DNA of 64,000 nucleotides from an uncultured bacterium (GTDB lineage Bacteria > Desulfobacterota > Desulfovibrionia > Desulfovibrionales > Desulfovibrionaceae). Shown here piece after piece: positions 8,372 to 16,482 of this stretch. A program made the position numbers and the translations under genes. A model generated the notes under the pieces. It was not told the DNA's origin. It saw only the letters and a program-made list of their open reading frames with translations, and did no database searches. Within the stretch, counting starts at the first letter, position 1. Every line of letters starts with the position of its first letter. The stretch is from positions 33,279 through 97,278 of the forward strand of contig CAJMLK010000001.1 in the NCBI GenBank assembly GCA_905214305.1, written 5' to 3'.

Positions 8372-8878
8372 ATGAAGTGGATAACTCATCAGGCCACGGC
8401 CGTGGCTGCGGCTGTGGCTCTGCACCTTCCTGCTGCCGGAGTGGCAGCGGCCTGCGCAGGAGCCGTGCTGCCCGATGTGCTGGATCAGCGCATGGCGGGT
8501 CTGGCCCCCACCAGAAGGGGAAGGCAGAAGATATTCAATGCCGTACACCGGGGAACCACCCACTGGTTCGGCTGGTGGCTGGCCCTGTGCGCGGCTGCCC
8601 TTGTTTTGCCGGTGGCGGAACTGGGGCCCATAGGGCGTGATGTGCTTCTGGGACTTGGCTTTGGCGGTTTGAGTCATGTGGTCTTGGACATGCTGACGCC
8701 TTCCGGGGTTCCGCTGACGCCCTTTTCGCGCAAGAACAAGTTTTCGCTCAAGCTCTGCTCCACCGGCAGTCTTGGTGAATACTGTTTTCTGGCCTGTGTG
8801 GTGGGGCTGACGTGGTGGTTTTATGGTGAAGACCTGCTGCGCATGACACGTCATCTGGCACGCATGAAAATGTTGTAG
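8372..8878 (+). CDS. YdjM-like inner-membrane metal-dependent hydrolase family protein
   Basis: A 168-residue protein of the YdjM/DUF457 type, integral membrane proteins with conserved histidines thought to bind metal; the reaction is not established. Key motifs are HRGTTHW (residues 60-66), GLSHVVLDMLTPSG (about 101-114) and LTPFSRKNKF, the usual family order. There are three or four hydrophobic segments. AAAGGA at 8361 serves as ribosome binding site for the ATG at 8372. It stands alone between repeats; its TAG stop merges into a degenerate left end of the dispersed repeat. Confidence 0.8.
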   Translation: MKWITHQATAVAAAVALHLPAAGVAAACAGAVLPDVLDQRMAGLAPTRRGRQKIFNAVHRGTTHWFGWWLALCAAALVLPVAELGPIGRDVLLGLGFGGLSHVVLDMLTPSGVPLTPFSRKNKFSLKLCSTGSLGEYCFLACVVGLTWWFYGEDLLRMTRHLARMKML

Positions 8879-8932
8879 GGCAATTTCATTTTGAAATTTT
8901 TCTGGATGCTGGCGGGCAGCCTTGCCCGCTCG
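8876..8932. repeat. Degenerate left end of the dispersed repeat
   Basis: TAGGGCAATTTCATTTTGAA matches the element consensus TAGAGCAATTTCACTTTGAA, and the TAG is the stop codon of the preceding gene. Similarity fades after about 55 bases. Confidence 0.6.
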
Positions 8933-9123
8933 TAATCTTCGGCCATGGCAGATCGCCGTTTCGCCAAAAGGCGTTGAAGGAGGGTGCAACCATCAACAAT
9001 CATGATCTTTTGCACGCCATTCGCGCTCTTGCCTTGCGGCAGGCATGGCGTTATGGCTTCTGCTGCACGCTGTAGCACCTCTTGCCGGGTACGGCGTCCG
9101 TTCCACCATTCAGGGAGAGCGCC

Positions 9124-9912
9124 GTGGACCGCATCCTTCTTTTCAAGCTTACGCTGACGCCGTTGCTCGTGCTTGTCTGCATGCTCATCACCAGACGCTG
9201 GGGAACCTTTGCCGGGGGCGTGGCCGCTGGGCTGCCGGTAGTGTCTGGACCGCTTTCCTTTTTTCTGACCATTGAACAGGGAACAGCCTTTTCCGCTCAG
9301 GCAGCCTACAGTACCCTGCTGGGTATCGATGCCAACGGTCTGGCTGCTGTGGCCTATCCCTGGCTGGCCGTGCTGGGCGTGCCCTGGCATGCGGCCATTG
9401 TGCTTTCACTGGGCATATATTTTCTGGGCGGCTGGCTTGTGCAGATGCTGCCGCACTGGCCTCTGGCCGCAGTGGTCCTTTCTCTGCTTTCGCCTCTGCT
9501 CGTGCTGCTGTGTCTGCCCCGGCAGGCAGGCCGTGTCGTGCCGCAGCCGCAGCCCCACCGATGGCTCATACTTGTACAAATGGCTTTCGGCTCACTGCTG
9601 GTCTATGCCGTTACCGAGGCGGCGCATTGCCTTGGTGCGGGCTGGAGTGGCATCCTCATGTTTTTTCCTGTCATGATCTGTGCCATGGTTCCTTTCATTC
9701 ACGTCACTCAGGGACCCTGGGCCGTGGTGCGGGTGTATCGCGGCCTTATGGCAGGCTGGTTTGGCTGCACCGCATTTTTTGCCATTGTCATGCCTCTTGT
9801 GGAAGTTACGCCCCTGTGGCTCTGTTACGCTCTGGCCGTGGGTGCGGCGCTGGGGGTCAGCGTTGTCGTGAGCGCTGTGCAACGGCGGAGAGCCGTGGGG
9901 GCGGCGTCCTGA
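9124..9912 (+). CDS. Multi-pass inner-membrane protein, unknown function
   Basis: A 262-residue protein with about eight predicted membrane helices and short loops; I do not recognise the family. I start it at GTG 9124 because GGGAG lies just upstream and the first membrane helix then begins at residue 4; an ATG at 9082 would add 14 polar residues without a good ribosome binding site. The pattern of glycine-rich helices (FAGGVAAGLPVVSGPLS near the N-terminus) resembles small transporters, but no substrate can be named. It is a single gene, 245 bases after the YdjM-like gene. Confidence 0.75.
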   Translation: MDRILLFKLTLTPLLVLVCMLITRRWGTFAGGVAAGLPVVSGPLSFFLTIEQGTAFSAQAAYSTLLGIDANGLAAVAYPWLAVLGVPWHAAIVLSLGIYFLGGWLVQMLPHWPLAAVVLSLLSPLLVLLCLPRQAGRVVPQPQPHRWLILVQMAFGSLLVYAVTEAAHCLGAGWSGILMFFPVMICAMVPFIHVTQGPWAVVRVYRGLMAGWFGCTAFFAIVMPLVEVTPLWLCYALAVGAALGVSVVVSAVQRRRAVGAAS

Positions 9913-10013
9913 CAGTCGGCTGATGGATGCGTGGAGGCAGCGGGTGTGCTGCTTGCCTGCGTTGCGGGGCGTTTCGTATGGTATGGGGCGTTGCGGTGTG
10001 AGCGGGGCGTTAC

Positions 10014-10074
10014 GCATCAAAGCGGGCGTCCCGGCAGCAATGGGAATGGATATTCTCAGTGCGAAAATGCTCCG
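10014..10074. repeat. Right-half fragment of the dispersed repeat
   Basis: AAAGCGGGCGTCCCGGCAGC and ATGGATATTCTCAGTGCGAA match the right half of the element at 47466-47615. Confidence 0.6.
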
Positions 10075-10105
10075 GCTGTTTGAAGTATGCTCCCTGTTTT
10101 TATTT

Positions 10106-10310
10106 GGTCCGCCTGCGCGGCGTGCGGCAAGGCGGGGCCGGTTATGGGGCTTCGCCCCCTTCTCGGCCCCCCTTGCATCCCCCCCGAAGCACCCCCTTCA
10201 GGTTTTCAGTTATCGTGCGTTTGCGAGGGCTGCGCGTCTTTTGCTTCGGGAGCTTCCCTCCCTCCGGTCGGGTGATCTCCCTGCGCGCCGCGCAATGCCA
10301 TCAGCGAGAT
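10106..10310. repeat. GC-rich 200-bp repeat, copy B
   Basis: Second copy of the repeat at 4661-4860. The 5' nested hairpin is kept although its bases differ (GGGGCCG/CGGCCCC instead of GGGGCCT/AGGCCCC), a compensatory change that suggests the fold matters. Confidence 0.75.
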
Positions 10311-10470
10311 GCTTTTTTTGCTGGCCCGAGCTGATGGACTGCGAAAATCTATTGTCCCTGCGTTGCGTCGCGCTGGATTGCGTTGCCCTGTAGTGCATGG
10401 CCTTTCGGTGCAGGTGCAAGGACGGCTTCAAGGGCCTCCGGGGCGATTTTTTACGCTGCCGGGCGTGTCT

Positions 10471-10588
10471 TGGAGCAAGTTTTCTTTGAAACTTGCGGCT
10501 GTGTAGCGCGGTTTATCTGCGTGGTAGACGTGGAAGCGGGCGTTCCGGAAGCAATGGGAATGGATATTCTCAGTGCGAAAATGCTCTA
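10471..10588. repeat. Partly deleted copy of the dispersed repeat
   Basis: Left hairpin (GCAAGTTTTCTTTGAAACTTGC) and right half (GCGGGCGTTCCGGAAGC through ATGCTCTA) are present; the middle is shortened. Confidence 0.65.
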
Positions 10589-10622
10589 CGTTTTGAAAAG
10601 GTATATTTTCAAAGCTGATCTG

Positions 10623-10676
10623 CCCTGAAAAATAGAAGGCGCGCACCGTGGTGCGCGCCTTCTGCGTGTTTCAGGG
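10623..10676 (-). terminator. Nested hairpin, likely terminator of the hcp transcript
   Basis: A perfect 14-bp stem (10634-10647 with 10650-10663) is nested inside an outer CCCTGAAA/TTTCAGGG stem (10623-10630/10669-10676). Read on the minus strand the inner stem is followed at once by ATTTTT, so it can end transcripts coming from hcp. Confidence 0.75.
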
Positions 10677-10691
10677 GTATCCGGCAGGGAT

Positions 10692-10841
10692 TAGAGCAAT
10701 TTCACTTTGAAATTGCTCTGGCGGCTGCGTGAGCAGTCGCCCGCCGCAAAGATGCAAGCGCAATTTACTTGCGCGGTTAAGCATCGAAGCGAGCGTGTCC
10801 TAACCTTTGAGAATATGCATTCTCAAAGGTTATCTGCTCTA
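10692..10841 (+). repeat. Complete 150-bp dispersed repeat, reference copy
   Basis: Runs from TAGAGCAATTTCACTTTGAA to TCTGCTCTA. Ends are inverted (TAGAGCA/TGCTCTA) and each is a hairpin: AGAGCAATTTC/GAAATTGCTCT on the left, AACCTTTGAGAAT/ATTCTCAAAGGTT on the right. The centre has GC-rich inverted segments. It has no room for a transposase, so it looks like a MITE or REP-type element. Its last three bases are the hcp stop codon on the other strand. Confidence 0.85.
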
Positions 10842-12476
10842 GCCGAAGAACGCCTTGAGATCGTCCTGCGGGGTGGTGATGCCGCCAATCTTGAACTGTT
10901 CCACCAGCACCTTGGCGACGTTGGGCGAAAGGAAGGCGGGCAGCGTCGGGCCGAGGTGGATGTTCTTCACGCCGAGGCTCAGCAGGGCCAGCAGCACGAT
11001 GACGGCCTTCTGCTCGTACCAGGCGATATTGTACACAATGGGCAGGTCGTTGACGTCCTCAAGGCCGAAAACTTCCTTGAGCTTGAGGGCAATGACCGCC
11101 AGGGAATAGGAGTCGTTGCACTGCCCGGCGTCCAGCACGCGCGGGATGCCGCCGATGTCGCCCAGATTGAGCTTGTTGTAGCGGTACTTGGCGCAACCGG
11201 CGGTAAGGATGACCGTGTCCTTGGGCAGCCCTTCGGCAAAGTCGGTGTAGTAGGTGCGGGACTTGGCGCGGCCGTCGCAGCCTGCCATGACCACAAACTT
11301 TTTGATGGCGCCGGATTTCACCGCGTCCACAACCTTGTCGGCAAGAGCCAGCACCTGATTGTGCGCGAAGCCGCCGATGATTTCGCCGGATTCGATTTCC
11401 GTAGGCGCGGGACAGGTTTTGGCATGGGCGATGATGGCGCTGAAGTCCTTGTGTTCGCCGATTTCACCGGGGATATGCTTGCAGCCCGTAAAGCCCACGA
11501 TGCCGGTGGTGTAAACACGATCCTTGTAGCTGTCCTTGGGCGGCACAAGGCAGTTGGTGGTCAGCAGCACGGGGCCGTTGAAGCTTTCAAATTCTTCTTT
11601 CTGCTTCCACCATGCATTACCGTAGTTGCCCTTGAAGTGCGCATATTTCTTGAAGGCGGGGTAATAGTGGGCGGGCAGCATTTCAGAGTGGGTGTACACG
11701 TCAACGCCCGTGCCTTCGGTCTGCTTGAGCAGCATTTCGAGGTCGCGCAGATCATGCCCGGAAATGAGGATGCCGGGATTGCTGCCCACGCCGATGTTTA
11801 CCCTGGTGATTTCGGGGTGACCATACGTGCCGGTATTGGCCGCGTCCAGCAGGGCCATGGCCGATACGCCGAACTTGCCCGTTTCAAGGGTAAGGGCCAC
11901 AAGGTCGGCCACGCTCAGGCTGTCGTCCAGAGTTTTGGCAAGGGCTTCCTGCATGAAGGCGTCAAGGCTGCTTTCATGCTTGCCGAGCACATCCGCATGT
12001 TTGGCGTAGGCCGCCATGCCCTTGAGGCCAAAGGTGATCAGCCAGCGCAGGGAGCGCACGTCGTCATCCGTGGTAGCCATGACGCCCACGGTTCCGGCCT
12101 TGGCCAGCATGGCGGACTTTTCGGTGGCTTCCCACAGGGCAGCATCGCTGAGACCGCTTTTGTCGGTAAGGGACGCGGCCAGTTCCTTCTTGGCGGCACA
12201 GGTCATGCGCACGCGTTCGGTAAGGATATCGTCGTCAAAGTTGGCATTGGTGATGGTGGCAAACAGGTTGCCGGCAACCAGACGATCAATCCTGTGATCA
12301 ACAGCCTTGTCTTCGGCGCGCAGGCGCGTGGCGATCTGGCCGAGGCCCTTGGTCACATAGATCAGCGCGTCCTGAAGGGCAGCCGTTTCAGGCTTTTTGC
12401 CGCACACGCCAACCTGGGTGCAGCCTTTGTTGCCCACGGTTTCCTGGCACTGGTAGCAGAACATGGCATTACTCAT
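10839..12476 (-). CDS. hcp: Hybrid cluster protein (hydroxylamine/NO reductase), class I
   Basis: Contains a cubane iron-sulfur cluster and the 4Fe-2O-2S hybrid cluster; family members reduce hydroxylamine and nitric oxide and protect anaerobes from nitrosative stress. The 545-residue length equals the well-studied Desulfovibrio enzyme. The N-terminal cysteines C7, C10, C19 and C25 (C-x2-C-x8-C-x5-C) bind the first cluster, and later motifs such as SGHDLRD, TNCLVPPKDSY, GFTGCKHIPG and AGCAKYRYNKL carry hybrid-cluster ligands. The ATG at 12476 has AAGGA upstream. It follows a cupin gene by 130 bases on the same strand. The TAG stop overlaps the end of a repeat element. Confidence 0.97.
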   Translation of the reverse strand: MSNAMFCYQCQETVGNKGCTQVGVCGKKPETAALQDALIYVTKGLGQIATRLRAEDKAVDHRIDRLVAGNLFATITNANFDDDILTERVRMTCAAKKELAASLTDKSGLSDAALWEATEKSAMLAKAGTVGVMATTDDDVRSLRWLITFGLKGMAAYAKHADVLGKHESSLDAFMQEALAKTLDDSLSVADLVALTLETGKFGVSAMALLDAANTGTYGHPEITRVNIGVGSNPGILISGHDLRDLEMLLKQTEGTGVDVYTHSEMLPAHYYPAFKKYAHFKGNYGNAWWKQKEEFESFNGPVLLTTNCLVPPKDSYKDRVYTTGIVGFTGCKHIPGEIGEHKDFSAIIAHAKTCPAPTEIESGEIIGGFAHNQVLALADKVVDAVKSGAIKKFVVMAGCDGRAKSRTYYTDFAEGLPKDTVILTAGCAKYRYNKLNLGDIGGIPRVLDAGQCNDSYSLAVIALKLKEVFGLEDVNDLPIVYNIAWYEQKAVIVLLALLSLGVKNIHLGPTLPAFLSPNVAKVLVEQFKIGGITTPQDDLKAFFG

Positions 12477-12606
12477 GGTTTCTTGTCCTTGTATGGCTCC
12501 GTTGCGGCGGAGGCTTGGGTGAAACCCGCAGCTGGCGGGCATCGTGGATGAAAACTCTTTGCGGGCAGAAAAAACGTCAGACCCGCAGCGTGCCGACGTG
12601 GCAGGC

Positions 12607-12954
12607 TCAGTGTGCTTCCGGCGGAAAGACGACAACCAGCAATATTTTCAGGCGCTCCACCGCGCGGATGGAATGAGGCTGCCCGGCGGGCATGATGATG
12701 GAGTCGCCGGGCTTGAGAGAAACCGGCTGCTGGCTGATGGTCACCTGCCCCTGGCCCTCAAGAGTCAGAACAAGGGCATCGCCCGCGGAGGTGTGCGCGT
12801 TGATCTCTTCGCCCTTGTCAAAGGCAAGAAGGGTTACGCTCACAGCATTGTTTTGAACAAGCGTTTTGCTGGTCACCTGACCCGGCTGACAGTATACCTG
12901 CGCGGCCAGAGGCAGCGCGGCGGCGTACTCGAGATTCTTGAGCAGGTGTTGCAT
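12607..12954 (-). CDS. Small cupin-domain protein
   Basis: A 115-residue single-domain cupin. The two half-motifs are visible as HTSAGDALVLTLEGQG and PGDSIIMPAGQPHSI, with histidines that could bind metal; the usual second His of motif 1 is replaced (HTSAGDA). Small cupins next to hcp are likely to bind a metal or small ligand, but no reaction can be assigned. AGGAGG precedes the ATG at 12954. It is the first gene of the cupin-hcp transcript; the promoter and a perfect palindrome lie directly upstream. Confidence 0.85.
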   Translation of the reverse strand: MQHLLKNLEYAAALPLAAQVYCQPGQVTSKTLVQNNAVSVTLLAFDKGEEINAHTSAGDALVLTLEGQGQVTISQQPVSLKPGDSIIMPAGQPHSIRAVERLKILLVVVFPPEAH

Positions 12955-12981
12955 GGTTCCCTCCTTGCTTTTGATGATTCC

Positions 12982-13025
12982 TGTATACCAAGGGGGGGAG
13001 TCGGCGTCCGTAACAATTGTTACGG
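12982..13025 (-). promoter_or_regulatory. Cupin-hcp promoter with 18-bp palindromic activator site
   Basis: A perfect palindrome CCGTAACAATTGTTACGG spans 13008-13025, with half-sites of the TAACA/TGTTA type used by Crp/Fnr proteins such as PrfA. On the minus strand a TATACA -10 box occupies 12987-12982. Standard spacing puts the transcription start near 12975 and the palindrome centre at -41.5, the classic class II activator position. The adjacent Crp/Fnr gene is the obvious candidate; the palindrome overlaps its stop codon. Confidence 0.7.
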
Positions 13026-13709
13026 AACAGAATAATCGTAAAATTCTTTCAGGCGGTCGGGATGGGGCAGGGTGATGTGTTTTCCGTGGATGTTCAGCAG
13101 CCCTTCATCGCGCATGGCTGCCAGCTCGCGGGAAAGCGAGGGCCGCGTGACGCCCAGAAAGTCGGCCATCTGTTCCCGGTTCATGAGCAGATTCAGTGAG
13201 CCGTCAGGTTTGCGGTGCTCAAGCAGCAAAGAGGCTATCTTGCGGCGCAGGCTGCCTGACGAAAGCAGCGATACGCGCCGTGTGAGAAAAAAAGCTTTGC
13301 GGGCAAATACGGAAAGCATGTTGCGAATGATCTGCGCATGCATGCTGCATCGCTTTTCACAGGTAGAATAAAAAAACTTTGCGGGTATGGCCAGCACGCG
13401 CACCGGGCTTTCTGCCTGCACACTGCAGCCGTAACTGGACTGATCAAGAAAAACATAGACTTCGCCAAAAAGATCGCCGGGGTGATCAATGCGCGCCATG
13501 ACAGCCCGCCTGCCGTCGGCGCTGTCACGCCCGACGGAAACCGATCCCTCCAGCAGGACAAAGAGCCGGGTGGGGGCGTCTGTTTCGCAAAATACCATGC
13601 CCCCCTTGCCGTATTTTTCTTCCACCGCACCGCTGCACCCCAGGCAAAGCCTTGCTTCATCCGCGCTCATGTGGGCGAAAAGATCGCAATTTTTCAGGGC
13701 CTGATCCAT
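13020..13709 (-). CDS. Crp/Fnr-family transcription regulator (HcpR-type candidate)
   Basis: A 229-residue regulator with an N-terminal cyclic-nucleotide-binding-like beta barrel (about 15-125: LFVLLEGSVSVGR, HPGDLFGEVYVFLD), a dimerisation helix, and a C-terminal winged helix-turn-helix (NREQMADFLGVTRPSLSREL, about 173-192). It lacks the N-terminal Fnr cysteine set, although C22 and C25 form a CLGC pair. Located 65 bases upstream of the cupin-hcp transcript in the same direction and beside a matching palindrome, it probably activates hcp in response to nitrosative stress, as HcpR proteins do in Desulfovibrio. The signal (for example haem-bound NO) is not shown by the sequence. Confidence 0.85.
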   Translation of the reverse strand: MDQALKNCDLFAHMSADEARLCLGCSGAVEEKYGKGGMVFCETDAPTRLFVLLEGSVSVGRDSADGRRAVMARIDHPGDLFGEVYVFLDQSSYGCSVQAESPVRVLAIPAKFFYSTCEKRCSMHAQIIRNMLSVFARKAFFLTRRVSLLSSGSLRRKIASLLLEHRKPDGSLNLLMNREQMADFLGVTRPSLSRELAAMRDEGLLNIHGKHITLPHPDRLKEFYDYSVP

Positions 13710-14160
13710 GCGTTTTTTCCGGCGTCAGAGGTGGGGAAGCCACCGGGAACAGTGCCCGGGCGGCAGGGCCGTTCAAAGCAGCATACATAAAAACAGCAGC
13801 AATGCCCATAGAGCAATTTCACTTTGAAATTGCTCTGGAGGATGCGGAAGCCGGTGACGGAAGCAGGGCAGGTTTGCGCGCGAAGGCGGCGACTGCGCCG
13901 CGGTTCTGAGTATTGCGTTGCGCCGGATCAGGGATTTTGCGGCCTGACTGTGGCGCCTGCCCGCGCAGGCTGGCCGTGCGTGGCCCGCGGTGGTGGGCGG
14001 TTGCGGCGTTTTGCTTTTTGGGGAGGGGCTGCTCGTCCCGTCATCAGGGCAACTGTGTTTGCAGTTGCCCTGATGACGCTTTTTGCAGACGGGGCGCACC
14101 AGCGGGATTTTCCGCTCTGGCGCGCAGATGGTCCGAGGCAGCAGCCTCGGAGAACCTGTA
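13710..14160. other. Intergenic region with a repeat fragment, no gene seen
   Basis: Holds the left hairpin of the dispersed repeat (13809-13838, TAGAGCAATTTCACTTTGAA then its complement) without the right half, and a plus-strand terminator at 14039. The rest is GC-rich with no convincing frame. Confidence 0.6.
14039..14084 (+). terminator. Strong plus-strand terminator without an upstream gene
   Basis: A perfect 17-bp stem (14039-14055 with 14062-14078), TGTTTG loop, then CTTTTT. All nearby genes are on the minus strand, where the hairpin is not followed by a U tract. It may end an undetected small RNA. Confidence 0.75.
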
Positions 14161-15711
14161 TTACAGTGTCGGCAGCCCCAGCAGCACACGGGCCGATACC
14201 GCCACCTGCATGAGAACCTGGGAGATGTCCTTGACGGCCTGCATGCTCTTGGACTCCACCTTGGGCAGTACCAGTATCTGGTCGCCGGGGGAAATGTCGC
14301 CACTGCCCTGGGTTACGGAACCATTCTGGTGCATGACAAGTATCTTGCCACTGTCAGCCCGGCTGGTCAGGCCGCCCGCACCCTTGATGTAGTCGTCCGC
14401 ATCTTTCTTTTTGCCCCAGAGCATGGCCTGCGGAACCATGACCTCACCGCTCACCAGCACCACATCGCTCTTGGTGGGAATAACAATAACATCGCCCTCT
14501 TCGAGGCTCAGGTCCGCCTTGTCCGGGCCGCCGTCCAGCACCACCACGCCTTCAGGCTCCACAGCCTTGGCGCGCTCCACGAACTTGGAAACCATTTCGG
14601 CTTCCTTGGCGCGTATCTGCGCTTCTTCCGTACTGGCCGACGAGGCGGTCAGGGCCGTTTCTTCAAGGCGGCGCAGGGAATCGGCAATGGCTTTCTTTTG
14701 TCTGGCGGCCACGCTCTTGCGCTTGATGTACATGGCTTCAAGGTTGGCGCGTTCCGGTTCCACGGCGATGAAGTTTTTTACGTCCCGCAGGCGCGCTCCC
14801 TGGCGCACGGGAAAGCGCGAAGCACCGCGCACGGCCCCCTGCACTTCAATCATGATGGTATTGCCCGGAGCGTCAGCAATGAACTGCACCTTGTCGCCGT
14901 CTTCAAGGTGGAGGGCGCGCAGGTCCTTGAGGGGCAGATAGGTGCTGTAGGGCGCACCGTTGCGGGTTCCGTTAAGGGCGATATGCGAGGCCCGGCCTTC
15001 GGGATCGGCCAGATCCATAAGCGCTGCCCCGGTGGCCTGACCCTTGGGAAATTCAAAGAGTGCGGGATTGCGCACCACGCCGGTGGCCGTGATGGTGGGG
15101 CCTTTTTCGCCGACCACCAGAGTGTCGCCTTCCTGCACGCGCACGGCCGGCAGGACGCCCTTGCGGGCAAAGGGGTAGAGGTCAAGAATGGCTACGGCCT
15201 TTCCATCGCGCATGAGGCGGATGTCGCGGTAGCTGCCGCGCACCGGGTCAAGCCCTCCGGCCTTGTCCAGAAAGCTGAGCAGGGGGTCGCTTGGGCCACC
15301 GGTATAGCGCCCCGGACGGCTTACGCCCCCTGTAACAAAAACGGATACGGGGCGTGCATCCAGCGGGGCTGCGTAAATCTGTACGTCGGCATGGCCGTTG
15401 GCGGCCAGTTTGCTGCGCAGGGCGTCAGCCAGCTTGTCGTAGGCAAGCCCGGCCACGGGCATGTCACCCACTTCGGGCAGATTCATGTGCCCGTCCGGCC
15501 CCACAGCAAGGGTGCGGTCCACATTGAGGTCGCCACCCCACAGGCGCACCACCACACGGTCGCCGGGCGCGATAACCGCGCCTTCCTTGTTCTGGGCAAA
15601 ATTGCCCTGAAAAAGGTTGGCCGCGTAGGGCTGTACGTTGTCGGCGGCATGGGCGGAGCTGCACAGGGCCAGCAGCGCCAGAACGGCAAAAAGATATTTT
15701 TGTTGCAGCAT
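14161..15711 (-). CDS. Polysaccharide export outer-membrane protein (Wza/SLBB type)
   Basis: A 516-residue secreted protein with a cleavable signal peptide (cut after SSAHA), an N-terminal polysaccharide-export domain (APGDRVVVRLWGGDLN, then LAVGPDGHMNLPEVG), and repeated SLBB-type beta-grasp units (VFVTGGVSRPGRYTGG; ITATGVVRNPALFEFPKG; VLVSGEVMVPQAMLWGKK). A coiled-coil stretch of about 80 residues (340-420) divides the last units. Such OPX proteins form the outer-membrane exit of capsule or exopolysaccharide. The usual Wzc kinase and synthesis genes are not next to it, so the substrate is unknown. A lipoprotein gene precedes it by 84 bases on the same strand. Confidence 0.85.
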   Translation of the reverse strand: MLQQKYLFAVLALLALCSSAHAADNVQPYAANLFQGNFAQNKEGAVIAPGDRVVVRLWGGDLNVDRTLAVGPDGHMNLPEVGDMPVAGLAYDKLADALRSKLAANGHADVQIYAAPLDARPVSVFVTGGVSRPGRYTGGPSDPLLSFLDKAGGLDPVRGSYRDIRLMRDGKAVAILDLYPFARKGVLPAVRVQEGDTLVVGEKGPTITATGVVRNPALFEFPKGQATGAALMDLADPEGRASHIALNGTRNGAPYSTYLPLKDLRALHLEDGDKVQFIADAPGNTIMIEVQGAVRGASRFPVRQGARLRDVKNFIAVEPERANLEAMYIKRKSVAARQKKAIADSLRRLEETALTASSASTEEAQIRAKEAEMVSKFVERAKAVEPEGVVVLDGGPDKADLSLEEGDVIVIPTKSDVVLVSGEVMVPQAMLWGKKKDADDYIKGAGGLTSRADSGKILVMHQNGSVTQGSGDISPGDQILVLPKVESKSMQAVKDISQVLMQVAVSARVLLGLPTL

Positions 15712-15795
15712 GGTGTTTCAAAGTATGCGACGCGCGGTCTCGCGGCTGTGCCGCGCCGCGCGCCTGCAATGGTTTAGGAAAGGTTGCCCGTGCAA

Positions 15796-16179
15796 TTACG
15801 GTTTGGAAATGCCCTGACCCCACACCCTGGGGGCCATGATCCAGCGGCCCTGCGCATCCTGGCAGATAACGACCACTTCAGCCTCTTTTTGCCCGGCCAG
15901 CACTGTGCCGCGCTTGCAGCTCTCGCCTTTGGCCGACGTAAAGACTTCATCAACGCTCACATTGACACCCTGCCCAAACTGCACGTCGTCCAGCACGGTG
16001 GTCTGGCCGGGGGTGGAAATGATCATGAAGTTTTCCACGGGGCCTGGGGGCGTTTCGTCCCTTTGCGGGCTTTCGCCAAGGCCGCATGCGGACAGGGACA
16101 AGACAAGAAGAAGGGCGGCTGCCAAGGCCGCCGGACGGCTGATGCGCGATGCGCGCGCGGGACAAAAGACTGTGTTCAT
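15796..16179 (-). CDS. Small lipoprotein of unknown function
   Basis: A 127-residue protein with a lipoprotein signal peptide ending in the lipobox LSAC (Cys32). The mature part has a Cys pair (GESCKRG and VVVICQD) flanking a basic-acidic stretch, and ends with a short QGRWIMAPRVWG segment, which looks like a compact beta domain. AGGAG precedes the ATG. It lies directly upstream of the polysaccharide exporter and is probably co-expressed; a pilotin-like or envelope role is possible but not shown. Confidence 0.75.
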   Translation of the reverse strand: MNTVFCPARASRISRPAALAAALLLVLSLSACGLGESPQRDETPPGPVENFMIISTPGQTTVLDDVQFGQGVNVSVDEVFTSAKGESCKRGTVLAGQKEAEVVVICQDAQGRWIMAPRVWGQGISKP

Positions 16180-16409
16180 GCCGGCTCCTGGCGGGGATAA
16201 ACCGTAGCGCCATCATTGTCAGGCGCATATTCGGTACGGTGGTTCTTCTCCTCTCCATCTCGCAGAGAATGTCTGCTCTGTCAATTGCCGCCGGGCCTGC
16301 CGCAGCTATCAATAGTCACGCTTTTTGCTGAAATCAGGTAAATAAAAATCAAATACGTGATATTACGTCAAGTTATGGTGTCCACACTTTATAAATCATG
16401 AATTTTATT

Positions 16410-16437
16410 TTGCATTTCGTTGTGGGAGTGCTATTCT
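16410..16437 (+). promoter_or_regulatory. Likely promoter of the MoeA/MogA-like gene
   Basis: TTGCAT (16410-16415), a 16-bp spacer and TATTCT (16432-16437) sit in an AT-rich gap about 45 bases before the start codon. Upstream, ACGTGATATTACGT (16355-16368) is a near-palindrome that could be an operator. Confidence 0.45.
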
Positions 16438-16482
16438 ACGCACAATCTGGGCATCAGGTTATGCATCATTCGAGGAGCAGAC

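Noticed and set aside
10707..12551. A 614-residue plus-strand frame opposite hcp
   Set aside because: Composition is Gly/His/Ala-rich without motifs, and hcp on the minus strand is unambiguous.
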